From NCBI GenBank assembly GCA_046154545.1, contig JBJXGC010000210.1:1-32527 (forward strand): 32,527 nt of DNA, given 5' to 3'. Under the pieces are notes generated by a model. The model was not told the origin of the DNA. It did no database searches and saw nothing but the letters and a program-made list of their open reading frames with translations. This DNA is from JBJXGC01 sp046154545. GTDB taxonomy: Bacteria; Chloroflexota; Dehalococcoidia; Tepidiformales; Tepidiformaceae. This document shows positions 7,811-15,103 of this stretch, piece by piece (within the stretch, counting starts at the first letter, position 1; every line of letters begins with the position of its first letter). Position numbers and translations under genes: made by a program.

Positions 7811-8878
7811 GTGGCTGAAGACCCCCAGGACAACCAACAAGAGCTCGACCGCCGCAAGTACATGGCCGACCGGATGGCTCGCCTTCGCGATGCCGCCCGC
7901 AATGACCGCAAGTACTTCGGGGAACTCGTCGTAGGCGACACCCCGGCCGCCGGCCGCAAGTTGAAGCCGCTCCTTATGGTTGCGGCCGTTGGCGGCGTGG
8001 CCGTCGCCGCCCTCGTCATGGCCTTCTCCCTCACCCGCGGTGGCGGCTCTCCGGACGCTACGATCCCCGCCGGCGAGACAGGACAGCCCGGCAATGTCCC
8101 CCCCGCGAACGGCGCCGATGGCCCGGGTGGCCCGGCACCGACCCGCGCCGCCACGAGGGCGTCCAGCCCAACACCGTCACCCACAGCGGACGTGAAGACC
8201 ACCGACCCGGCCGAAGGGGCAGTGGGCCGCAACGCCATTCAGGTGGTCGATGCGATCAGCCTCTCCCTTCGCCTGCCCGTCCGCGGGCCGCTCCGGGTCG
8301 TCGAGCCCTTTGGCGCAAGCCGCGGGAATGGCGACCTCGTCCACGCGGGCATCGACCTCGCGTCTGCCGTCGCGACGCCCTTCGAAGTCGTTGCCGCCTG
8401 CGACGGCCAGGTGACCAGCGTCCAGCAGCTCACCGGCTACGGCGAATTCGTCGTCGTTGATTGCGGCCGTAACTGGCGCACCGTCTACGCCCAACTTGCC
8501 TCAACCTCCGTCAAGACCGGCGACCTGCTTACCGCTGGCGAGAGCGTGATCGGTACCAGCGGCCGCTTCTTGCACTTCGAGATTCGGTTCAGCGGCGCAC
8601 CGGTCGACCCGTCGCCGGCGCTGACCGCGGCCGCAAGCGTCACGCCCACGCCCACCGAAACGCCGACACCTGAGCCGACGCCCACGGAGACCCCGACACC
8701 AGGCGCGACGGTGGGCGGCGCGGCGACGCCAGAGCCGCCGCCAGGCGGGACCGCGACACCACCGCCCCCAACAGCCACGGCCACCCCAACCGCGACGTCC
8801 ACCCCGACACCGGCGCCTACCCCCACGCCGACACGCCCGCCCGTCCGGACACCCACGCCGAAGCCGGGCATCCGCTGA
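7811..8878 (+). CDS. Membrane-anchored LytM/M23-like protein with degenerate active site and Thr/Pro-rich tail
   Basis: A 355-aa single-pass protein: a charged cytoplasmic N-terminus (1-51), one membrane segment (about 52-74), a Pro/Gly/Thr linker, a LytM domain (about 160-268) and a low-complexity tail of TPTP-type repeats (about 277-352). In M23 peptidases zinc is held by His, Asp and the second His of an HxH motif; here these are H178 and D182 (VHAGID) and H255 (LHFEIR). The two general-base histidines are missing: YAHL is YAQL (Q228), and the first His of HxH is F253. The fold and zinc site are thus kept while peptidoglycan cleavage is doubtful, which suggests a binding or regulatory role in the wall. 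The start is GTG at 7811 with a GGAG about 10 nt upstream. Confidence 0.8.
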   Translation: MAEDPQDNQQELDRRKYMADRMARLRDAARNDRKYFGELVVGDTPAAGRKLKPLLMVAAVGGVAVAALVMAFSLTRGGGSPDATIPAGETGQPGNVPPANGADGPGGPAPTRAATRASSPTPSPTADVKTTDPAEGAVGRNAIQVVDAISLSLRLPVRGPLRVVEPFGASRGNGDLVHAGIDLASAVATPFEVVAACDGQVTSVQQLTGYGEFVVVDCGRNWRTVYAQLASTSVKTGDLLTAGESVIGTSGRFLHFEIRFSGAPVDPSPALTAAASVTPTPTETPTPEPTPTETPTPGATVGGAATPEPPPGGTATPPPPTATATPTATSTPTPAPTPTPTRPPVRTPTPKPGIR

Positions 8879-8897
8879 CGCAGGTGCCGCCTCGCCG

Positions 8898-10298
8898 TCA
8901 CTCCGCTGGCCACCGCCAAGGGTCGATCGCTTCGTAGGCGGCGCTCACTCGCAGCACGAACGCATCGGCGAAGCGCGGCCCCACGAGCTGGAGGCCGATG
9001 GGCATCCCTCCGCCATCGAAGCCGGCGGGCACCGAAGCCGCCGGGTGCCCCGTGATGTTGAACGGGTAGGTGAAGGGGATGAACCCGGCCGGCCCGACCT
9101 CACGGCCGTCGATCACGGTGGGCGGCGGTCCCGCCTTCGCGAACGGCGGCGCCGCCACCGTCGGCGTCAGCAGCAGGTCGTACGACTCGAAGAACGTGGT
9201 CATCGTCCGGTTGAGCGTGTGGCGGGCGGCCAGCGCCTCCGCATACTGCACTCCGGTCAGGGCCCGGGCACTCTCAGCGAGGGCCCGGAATCCGGGCTCC
9301 AGCAGCTCGCGTTCGCCCGCGGTCAGGCGGTCGATGAAGGCCGCGTCACCGGGCACGCCGATCGCATACCAGGTGGGCATCGGCTCGGCGAAGCCCGGAT
9401 GAGCCTCCACCAGCTCGGCGCCCAGTGCATCGGCCAGCCGCGCCGCAGCCGCCCGTGCCGTCGCCAGCACGGCCGGGTCCACCGCCGCGTAGCCGAGGTT
9501 GCCGCCCCATGCCAGGCGGGTGACTTTCGGCGGCCCGGCCAGCACAGCCGCCTCGTAGTGCCCGCCGGGCGCGTCGAGCGAGATGAGGTCGTTCGCGTGC
9601 GGCCCCGCTGCGACGTCGAGGTAGCGGGCGGCGTCGCGCACGCAGCGGCTGACGGGGCCAACCGTGCTGTGGGTGCTCCAGTGCGGGTAGTGGTCGTTCG
9701 CCACTGGTATCCGCCCGGCGCTCGGCTTCAGCCCGTAGCAGCCGCAAAACGAGGCCGGGATGCGGATCGAACCGCCGCCATCTGAAGCCGTACAGAGGGC
9801 CACGATCCCGGCCGCGACGGCCGCGGCGCTGCCCCCGCTCGAACCGCCCGGCGTCAGTGCCGCGTTCCAGGGGTTGCCCGTGGCCCCATGGAGGCCGTTC
9901 TCCGTGAAGCCCTTGTAGCCCATCTCCGGCGTGTTCGTCTTCCCCAGGACGATGGCGCCTGCCGCCCGGAGCCGGGCCACCTGCACGGAGTCGCGCGGGG
10001 CGATACTCCCGGCAAAGGCGCGCGAACCGAAGGTCAGGGGCATCCCCTCCACACCTTCCAGGTCCTTGACACCGATCGGCACTCCGGCCAGGGCGCCCGG
10101 GTCTTCGCCACGCCCAATGCGCGCGTCCAGGGCGTCGGCCTCCCGAAGTGCACGGTCCGGATCGACAAAGACGAAGGCGTTGAGCGCCGGGTTGCGTTTC
10201 GCCAGGCGGTCCAGGGCGGCGGCAGTCGCTTCCCTCGCCGAAAGCTTGCGGGAGCGGATGGCGTCGGCGATCTGCCAGGCGTGGGTAGGGTGGGTCAT
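8898..10298 (-). CDS. Amidase signature family enzyme
   Basis: A 466-aa amidase. The Ser-cisSer-Lys catalytic triad is readable: Lys in GVPIGVKDLEG, the cis-Ser in TPGGSSGGSAAAVAAG, and the nucleophile Ser in DGGGSIRIPASFCG. The family hydrolyses carboxamides. The gatA-type subunit of the tRNA amidotransferase is unlikely because no gatC or gatB is nearby and the C-terminal half resembles stand-alone amidases (GHPAASVPAG, GMPIGLQLVG). ATG at 10298 has GGGAGA 8 nt upstream; a TTG at 10313 is a weaker option. It lies 11 nt downstream of the PIN toxin gene, so read-through from that operon is possible. Substrate unknown. Confidence 0.92.
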   Translation of the reverse strand: MTHPTHAWQIADAIRSRKLSAREATAAALDRLAKRNPALNAFVFVDPDRALREADALDARIGRGEDPGALAGVPIGVKDLEGVEGMPLTFGSRAFAGSIAPRDSVQVARLRAAGAIVLGKTNTPEMGYKGFTENGLHGATGNPWNAALTPGGSSGGSAAAVAAGIVALCTASDGGGSIRIPASFCGCYGLKPSAGRIPVANDHYPHWSTHSTVGPVSRCVRDAARYLDVAAGPHANDLISLDAPGGHYEAAVLAGPPKVTRLAWGGNLGYAAVDPAVLATARAAAARLADALGAELVEAHPGFAEPMPTWYAIGVPGDAAFIDRLTAGERELLEPGFRALAESARALTGVQYAEALAARHTLNRTMTTFFESYDLLLTPTVAAPPFAKAGPPPTVIDGREVGPAGFIPFTYPFNITGHPAASVPAGFDGGGMPIGLQLVGPRFADAFVLRVSAAYEAIDPWRWPAE

Positions 10299-10309
10299 GG
10301 CGGTCTCCC

Positions 10310-10702
10310 TCAACGATTGGTGATGAGAGGCACACCATACGCGCGCAGCGCCGCGTCAGTCGTGACAAGCGTGAGCGACTCCGTGACCGCCGCACCGATC
10401 AGCAGCCGGTCGAACGGGTCACGATGGTGGTAGGGCAGCGCCGAAACGGCGAATAGCTGTTCGGCGGTGACCGGCAGCAGGCGCACCCTGTCGCGGCGGA
10501 GCCTCGGTGGGACGAACTCGTTCGGGGGCACTGGCAATGGCAGCTTCCCCAGCGAGTACTGGATCACCATCTCCCACACGCTCGCGACCGAGAGGAACAG
10601 CTCGTTAGCGGGGTCGCGGAGGGTCGCGGCCAACCGCTCGCCGAGGCGGTCCGGAGCATTGATCATGAACAGCCAGGCGTTCGTGTCGAGAAGCAGTCTC
10701 AT
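10310..10702 (-). CDS. PIN-domain ribonuclease toxin (VapC type)
   Basis: A 130-aa PIN protein with all four acidic positions: D6 (LLLDTNAWLF), E44 (SVWEMVIQYSLGKL), D98 (HRDPFDRLLIGAA) and D116 (TTDAALRAYG). The SLGKL and DPFDRLL segments are typical of the PIN subgroup paired with Phd-type antitoxins. The ATG at 10702 overlaps the antitoxin stop by four bases (ATGA). It looks intact and functional. Target RNA not predictable. Confidence 0.9.
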   Translation of the reverse strand: MRLLLDTNAWLFMINAPDRLGERLAATLRDPANELFLSVASVWEMVIQYSLGKLPLPVPPNEFVPPRLRRDRVRLLPVTAEQLFAVSALPYHHRDPFDRLLIGAAVTESLTLVTTDAALRAYGVPLITNR

Positions 10703-10956
10703 GCCGGGTCCAACACTGCCGGTTCGCCCTCACCGTAGAACATGGCTTCGATCTCGGGGTCGGCGTCCTCAATGTCTGCCGGAAGCGTGAACAACTCGGC
10801 GTCGAGGCCGAGCACGCGTTCGGCCCCCGTCTCCACCCGCACCAGGCGCGCAACCGGCCGGCCGGCCCGCGCGATCACGACCTCTTCGCCGCCCTCCACC
10901 AGCTGCAACAGGCGGGACAGGTGCGTCTTGGCGGCGTGGACGTTCACCGTCTGCAT
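10699..10956 (-). CDS. Phd/YefM-family antitoxin
   Basis: An 85-aa protein starting MQTVNVHAAKTHLSRLLQLV, the classic Phd/YefM N-terminal DNA-binding domain, continuing GEEVVIARAGRPVARLVRV. The acidic C-terminal half (DIEDADPEIEAMFYGEGE) would clamp the PIN toxin encoded immediately downstream. It is the first gene of the operon, with a recognisable promoter right at its start codon, fitting autoregulation by the antitoxin or the complex. Confidence 0.92.
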   Translation of the reverse strand: MQTVNVHAAKTHLSRLLQLVEGGEEVVIARAGRPVARLVRVETGAERVLGLDAELFTLPADIEDADPEIEAMFYGEGEPAVLDPA

Positions 10957-10963
10957 CCTTTTG

Positions 10964-10992
10964 ATTATGACCAGACTGCTTAGCTAACTCAA
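10964..10992 (-). promoter_or_regulatory. Sigma-70-type promoter of the Phd/PIN operon
   Basis: On the minus strand TTGAGT (10992-10987), a 17-nt spacer and CATAAT (10969-10964) form the best -35/-10 pair I see in the window. Only 7 nt (CAAAAGG) separate the -10 box from the ATG, so the transcript would be leaderless or nearly so. The spacer contains TAGCTAAGCAG, a possible operator. Confidence 0.7.
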
Positions 10993-11044
10993 GCGCGCTC
11001 CCTGCGCCACGGCAAGGAGTCGCGGGTAGGGATTCTCTCCGTGG

Positions 11045-11061
11045 CCGCGGGTGGCCCGCGG
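11045..11061. other. GC-rich perfect hairpin in the gap after the Phd promoter
   Basis: CCGCGGG at 11045-11051 and CCCGCGG at 11055-11061 pair perfectly around a 3-nt loop. The region 10993-11160 holds no gene that I can support; this hairpin is its only clear structure. It could act as a terminator on either strand, though no T-run follows. Confidence 0.4.
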
Positions 11062-11160
11062 AGGCTCCGCAAACCCGGGCATCAGTCACCGGCGGGGCCG
11101 AGCCGGTCTCGCCGACCGTCAGCGCGGCCTCTGAAGCTAGTCTGCCGTCCGCAGCCTGCC

Positions 11161-11278
11161 GCCCCCCACGGGCGCCGTGTCGCGTCCAGCGTACGCCACC
11201 CGCGGCCAGGGACGGCCGCGACTCCTTGGGAGTGGGCGCGAATCAGCGTAGGCTCCGGGCAACTCCCCGGAGGCGTTT
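11161..11278 (+). repeat. Structured leader, copy 1 of a 118/119-bp direct repeat
   Basis: This stretch matches 12497-12615 with only four differences by eye, including one indel. It keeps three potential hairpins, the last of which holds the GGAG of the ribosome binding site. In copy 2 it is the 5' region of an intact hydrolase gene. Here the following 52 bases, including the start codon, are missing and a truncated coding remnant follows. Confidence 0.9.
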
Positions 11279-11460
11279 GGCCGCTCCTTCGGCGATGGCG
11301 GCGTCTATGAGCGGCTCGATGGCGTCGTCCACTTCGCCGTCGATCCGGCGAACGGGGCGAACGCGGAGATCACGGACCTGGCGAAGGCCGCCCGTGACGC
11401 AGAGGGGAAGGTCCGCTTCGAGGCGGACTTCTGCATGCTCCAGCCCATCGATCCGGCGCA
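11279..11460 (+). pseudogene. 5' remnant of a PF20091-type alpha/beta hydrolase gene
   Basis: Translated from 11279 this gives GRSFGDGGVYERLDGVVHF and so on to about ADFCMLQPIDPAQA. It corresponds to residues 17-77 of the intact protein encoded from 12620, roughly three quarters identical by eye. The first 16 codons are deleted (equivalent to 12616-12667 in the intact copy), and homology ends abruptly close to the stop of the DUF559-type gene at 11472. The frame then runs through unrelated sequence to a stop at 11527. It cannot be expressed as a useful protein and looks like the residue of a recombination or insertion event. Confidence 0.85.
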
Positions 11461-11471
11461 GGCGAAAGCGG

Positions 11472-12323
11472 TCATGTGCGATTTCCGGGGCCGCCATCAT
11501 AGCGCTCCGGACTTTCGAACAAGCTGAGCTGCGCAGTGGCCCCACCGGCGTTCCCCAGAACGTACCTGGTGGGTACCAGTGGCGCGTCGAGCCCGCCGAG
11601 GCGCTGGATGGTCTCCATGACGCGGTCGATGCAGCTGGGTAGCCTTTGCCGGATCCGCTCGGACTCAAATCGCAGGACGCTCCAGCCGAACCCGGCGAGT
11701 TCGTTATTGCGTTCGTTGTCGCGTGGCGCCTGCTCGGTCGTGATGTGATAAGTGTCTCCGTCAGCCTCGACATCTATCTTGCCAGCGATGCAAAATAGCG
11801 CGAAGTCGAGAAAATAGTTGCGCCGCCGTACCCGTTCCGGCCATTGGCGCTCGGCCGCGATGCCGTGATCCTTGAAGGCTCTCCAGAGAATGTCCTCTAG
11901 TGGACTGTCGGCGAACAGGTCGTTAACCGTGACGGCCGCGTCAAAACGCCGCTTGGTCGTTTGCAGAAAAGAGAACGGACGCGGCCGCGGGAAGACCACT
12001 GGCCTGGTCCGTTCGTGGATTGGGCCGAGCCAAAGTCGGTGGTAAGCACGGCCCGCCTTCGACCGGTCCAGGTCGTGTCCGGGAATGAGTTCCTCGCGGG
12101 TAGCGAGTTCGATGCCCGTGACTTCCGCGAAACGATGGATCCCCACGTCATCGCGAACCGATTTACCTTCGTAGAAGGCTAGCCAGCGCGGTGGGAAATA
12201 CCTCTTCGGCGCAGTATCGACGGGGATGCGATACCAGCCTTCGTTGAGAGCAATCTGCAGGTCTCGCTTCGTCGGAAGCACCCCCACGAGAAGGTCGCGA
12301 GTGCCCGTCGCTTGTCGCGCCAT
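11472..12323 (-). CDS. DUF559/Vsr-like PD-(D/E)XK nuclease-domain protein
   Basis: A 283-aa protein. The C-terminal half has the DUF559 (very-short-patch-repair-like) nuclease pattern: E143 (SPLEDILWRAF), D173 (RRNYFLDFALF), E186 in KIDVEADGDTYH, and the closing NNELAGFGWSVLRFESERI. The N-terminal half (1-130) resembles the upstream part of DUF559 proteins that begin with a short winged-helix-like segment, but I cannot name a domain. Such proteins are often mobile or linked to DNA repair and defence; the role is unproven. ATG at 12323 has GGAGG about 12 nt upstream. The gene lies between two direct copies of a leader sequence and its 3' end abuts a truncated gene, which suggests that it arrived by recombination. 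Its base composition looks less GC-rich than its neighbours. Confidence 0.75.
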   Translation of the reverse strand: MARQATGTRDLLVGVLPTKRDLQIALNEGWYRIPVDTAPKRYFPPRWLAFYEGKSVRDDVGIHRFAEVTGIELATREELIPGHDLDRSKAGRAYHRLWLGPIHERTRPVVFPRPRPFSFLQTTKRRFDAAVTVNDLFADSPLEDILWRAFKDHGIAAERQWPERVRRRNYFLDFALFCIAGKIDVEADGDTYHITTEQAPRDNERNNELAGFGWSVLRFESERIRQRLPSCIDRVMETIQRLGGLDAPLVPTRYVLGNAGGATAQLSLFESPERYDGGPGNRT

Positions 12324-12496
12324 CCTGTGTGAGCCTCCATTGATTGCGTCGCCCCGGAACCGGTGCAATGTGGCGATGATACATCCCCCTCAACCCAAAC
12401 CACCGCCACCAAACAGTTCCGTGCTTGGGAATGGCGCCGGTGCGCCGCTGCTCACGCTTGAGCGGCCTTCCGGCCGCGCTCGGGAATGGAGGGCGC
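12324..12496. other. Intergenic region between the DUF559-type gene and leader copy 2
   Basis: The nuclease promoter must lie here on the minus strand, but I could not identify clear boxes. A perfect GCGGCC/GGCCGC hairpin with a TTCC tetraloop is at 12462-12477. No gene is supported: longer ORFs crossing it are extensions of the flanking genes or shadows. Confidence 0.4.
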
Positions 12497-12615
12497 GCCC
12501 CCCACGGGCGCCGTGTCGCGGACCAGCGTACGCCACCCGCGGCCAGGGACGGCCGCGACTCCTTGGGAGTGGGCACGAATCGGCGTAGGCTCCGGGCAAC
12601 TCCCCGGAGGCGTTT
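12497..12615 (+). repeat. Structured leader, copy 2, in front of the intact hydrolase gene
   Basis: The second copy of the 118/119-bp repeat. It contains three consecutive potential hairpins: CGCGGCC/GGCCGCG (12538-12557, 6-nt loop), ACTCC/GGAGT (about 12558-12570) and CTCCGGG/CCCGGAG (12590-12609). All three are preserved in copy 1. The density of structure and its conservation beyond the coding sequence point to an RNA leader with a function. Confidence 0.75.
12590..12609 (+). promoter_or_regulatory. Hairpin that sequesters the Shine-Dalgarno of the hydrolase gene
   Basis: CTCCGGG (12590-12596) pairs perfectly with CCCGGAG (12603-12609) around CAACTC. The GGAG at 12606-12609 is the ribosome binding site for the ATG at 12620, so the folded form would block translation. 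The same hairpin exists in leader copy 1. Confidence 0.5.
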
Positions 12616-12619
12616 CGCC

Positions 12620-14599
12620 ATGCCTGTCACCAGCTTCGATATCCACTCCCGCCGCCCCTACTTCGAGGGCCGCTCCTTCGGCGACGGTGGCGTCTACGAG
12701 CGGATCGATGGCGTCGTCCACTTCGCCGTCGATCCGGCAAACGCCGCCAACAAGGAGATCGCTGACCTCGACAGGGCCACCCGCGACCCCGCCGGGCTGG
12801 TCACCTTCGAAGCGGACTTCTGCATCCTCCAGCCGCTCGACCCGGCCGGTGCCAACGGGCGCCTCCTCTTCGATGTCTCCAACCGGGGCGGCAAGCCGGC
12901 CATGGCCCTCTTCAACAGCTTCCCGCCACCGCTTGAGCCCACAGACGACTTCGCCGCCGGCAACGGCTTCCTCATGCGTCACGGCTGGACGGTCGCCTGG
13001 TGCGGCTGGCAGTGGGACGTGCCCCGCGGCGCCGTCGGCATGATCGGTATCGATGTCCCCATGGCCATCGAGGACGGGCGGCCGATCCCCGGCCAGGTCT
13101 GCGTCGAAGTCGTGCGGAACACGCCCGCGGCCAGCGTCCGCCTCTGCGACGAACTCGGCCTCGTCCCCTTCCGGACCTATCCGGCCGCCGATATCGGCGA
13201 ACCGGGCGCCCGCATGACCGTCCAGGAATGGGCCGACGGCCCCCGCTCGGAGGTCCCGCGTGACCGCTGGCGCTTCGCCCGCGACGAAGCTGGTCGGCCC
13301 GTGGCGGACGACGAGTGCGCCTGGCTCGCAGGCGGCTTTGAGCCCGGCAAGGTCTACGACATCTTCTACAGGACCCGCATTTCGCCCGTGGTCGGCGCCG
13401 GCCTCCTCGCCGTGCGTGACTTCACCTCAGCCCTCCGCCACGGGGACCCAGGGAGTCCCTGCACGGCCCCGATCGGACGCGCCTACGGGTTCGGGATCTC
13501 CCAGAGTGGCCGCTTCCTGCGGACGCTCCTCTACCACGGCCTGAACGTGGACGAACAGGGCCGCCAGGTCTTCGATGGCCTCATCCCCCACGTCGCCGGC
13601 GGCCGCCGGGGCGAGTTCAACCACCGTCACGCCCAGCCCTCGGTCGAAGTCACACCCGGCTTCGGCCACCTCCCTCCCTGGGCCGATGACGGCGAGGGCG
13701 GCGGCCTCCTCGACAACCTTCGGCGCACCGGCACGGTCCCGAAGATCCTGTACACCAACTCGTCGGCCGAGTACTGGCGGGGTGACGCAAGCCTCGTCCA
13801 CACCTCGCCCGATGGCAGGGAGGACCTCGCCCTCCCGCCCGAGGTGCGCGCCTACCTCTTCGCCGGTGCCCAGCATGGGCCGGGCATCTGGCCGCTCCTG
13901 AGCCGCATCCCGATCCCGAACGGCGCCGTGGCCGGGCACTGGATCAACGCCATCGACTACCGGCCGCTCCTCCGCGCCGCGCTCGTGACCCTCGACCGCT
14001 GGGTCTCCGAGGGCGTCGAGCCGCCGCCCACCGCCGTACCGTGTGTCGCGGCGGGCACCGCCATATCCCGCAAGCAGGCGCTCGAGAAGAACGCGGCCAT
14101 CCCGGGCGTCAGCCTCCCCGACCCCGGGAAACTGCGCTCCATCCAGGAGCTCGACCTCGGGCCACGCCAGGCCGAACGTCTCGGCCGCTGGCCAGCTATC
14201 GCGGGCGCGACGATGGCCGCGAACGTGCCTGCGGTCGATAGCGACGGCAACGAGATGCCCGGTATCCGGCTGCCCGACGTGGCCGTGCCAGTCGCCACCT
14301 ACACCGCCTGGAACCCGCGCCACCCCTCGATCGGCGGCGAAGGCCAGGTCGTCCGCTACATGGGTTCCACCTTCCCCTTCGCCTCCAACCCGGCCGAGCG
14401 CCAGGCGACCGGCGACCCTCGTCCCTCCATCGCCGAGCGGTACGCGGGCCGGCAAGACTACGAGGCCCGCGTAGCAGCCACCGCAAAGGCACTCGTCGCC
14501 AGCCGCCACCTGCTTGCGGAGGATATCGACACCACGGTGAAGGCCGCGCTCGCGAAACACGACGCCTTCGTAGCCGGGGTGCCGGTGCGGCCGGGGTAG
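12620..14599 (+). CDS. Alpha/beta hydrolase domain protein (PF20091-type, large)
   Basis: A 659-aa protein of the large 'alpha/beta hydrolase domain-containing' family, often found in lineages rich in CoA-dependent catabolism. The nucleophile region is YGFGISQSGRFLRTL, with S294 or S296 as the active serine. Downstream IPHVAGGRRGEFNHRHAQ and AGAQHGPG (H419) are conserved blocks, the latter likely giving the catalytic His. No signal peptide is visible, so it is probably cytoplasmic. Substrate unknown; an esterase or lactonase type reaction is the family expectation. ATG at 12620 follows GGAGG by 9 nt, and that site sits in a hairpin. A longer frame to 12425 would read through the structured leader and is unlikely. 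A truncated paralogue lies about 1.2 kb upstream. Confidence 0.82.
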   Translation: MPVTSFDIHSRRPYFEGRSFGDGGVYERIDGVVHFAVDPANAANKEIADLDRATRDPAGLVTFEADFCILQPLDPAGANGRLLFDVSNRGGKPAMALFNSFPPPLEPTDDFAAGNGFLMRHGWTVAWCGWQWDVPRGAVGMIGIDVPMAIEDGRPIPGQVCVEVVRNTPAASVRLCDELGLVPFRTYPAADIGEPGARMTVQEWADGPRSEVPRDRWRFARDEAGRPVADDECAWLAGGFEPGKVYDIFYRTRISPVVGAGLLAVRDFTSALRHGDPGSPCTAPIGRAYGFGISQSGRFLRTLLYHGLNVDEQGRQVFDGLIPHVAGGRRGEFNHRHAQPSVEVTPGFGHLPPWADDGEGGGLLDNLRRTGTVPKILYTNSSAEYWRGDASLVHTSPDGREDLALPPEVRAYLFAGAQHGPGIWPLLSRIPIPNGAVAGHWINAIDYRPLLRAALVTLDRWVSEGVEPPPTAVPCVAAGTAISRKQALEKNAAIPGVSLPDPGKLRSIQELDLGPRQAERLGRWPAIAGATMAANVPAVDSDGNEMPGIRLPDVAVPVATYTAWNPRHPSIGGEGQVVRYMGSTFPFASNPAERQATGDPRPSIAERYAGRQDYEARVAATAKALVASRHLLAEDIDTTVKAALAKHDAFVAGVPVRPG

Positions 14600-14633
14600 C
14601 ACTCGACACGGAACATCGCGGCCGGCGCCCGCC

Positions 14634-14659
14634 GTAGCCGCGGCCGTCGAGGCCGCTGG
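14634..14659. repeat. Dispersed GC palindrome, copy 1
   Basis: A 26-nt element containing the palindrome GCGGCCGTCGAGGCCGC. It matches 15894-15919 with two mismatches, and similarity continues for about 15 bases beyond. It is intergenic in both places and looks like a REP-type element. Confidence 0.65.
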
Positions 14660-14686
14660 ATGCCGAACGCGCCCCGGACACACCGG

Positions 14687-15103
14687 TCAGGCGATATGCC
14701 GCCGGTGTTCCACCATCGTGCACCGGTCCTCCGTGGCCACCAGCCCGGCGGCCCGTGCCCGTGCCAGCCCGGCCTCGTTCGTGATCCCCTGCTGCAGCCA
14801 GATGGCGCCGGCCCCGGCTTCGATCGCGTCGTCGATCACGCGGTCCGTCTGCTCGCTGCGGACGAAGACATCGACTAGATCGACCTTGAAGGGGATCGCC
14901 GCCACCGTCGGGTAGGCCTTCTCACCCAGGACTTCGTCCGCGGGCTGCTGAAACGGCACGGGGATGATGCGGTAGCCCTCGGCCTGGAGGTAGGAGGCGA
15001 TGCGATGGGCGGTGCGCTCCGGGCGCGTGTCCAGGCCCACGACGGCGATCACTTTCGCCGTGCGAAGCGTTTCGACCGCGGGGTCGTCTGTTTCGAAACT
15101 CAT
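14687..15103 (-). CDS. CoA-binding domain protein (YccU-like)
   Basis: A 138-aa protein made of one CoA_binding_2 Rossmann-like domain. Recognisable blocks are VIAVVGLDTRPERTAHRIA at about 18-36, AEGYRIIPVPF, DLVDVFVR, GAGAIWLQQGITNEAG and the ending ATEDRCTMVEHRR. In most relatives the third block reads PVNP; here it is PVPF. The family binds CoA or a nucleotide, but its cellular role is not established. Its ATG overlaps the stop of the upstream membrane-protein gene (ATGA), so the two are coupled. Confidence 0.88.
   Translation of the reverse strand: MSFETDDPAVETLRTAKVIAVVGLDTRPERTAHRIASYLQAEGYRIIPVPFQQPADEVLGEKAYPTVAAIPFKVDLVDVFVRSEQTDRVIDDAIEAGAGAIWLQQGITNEAGLARARAAGLVATEDRCTMVEHRRHIA

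Noticed and set aside
8637..8875. Repetitive ACGCCGACACC-type DNA as a possible CRISPR or satellite
   Set aside because: It is the in-frame coding of Thr-Pro repeats in the LytM-like protein's tail, with no spacers or constant repeat unit.
12425..12619. Extension of the hydrolase gene upstream to 12425
   Set aside because: It would translate the structured leader. GGAGG ahead of 12620 and the family N-terminus support the shorter protein.
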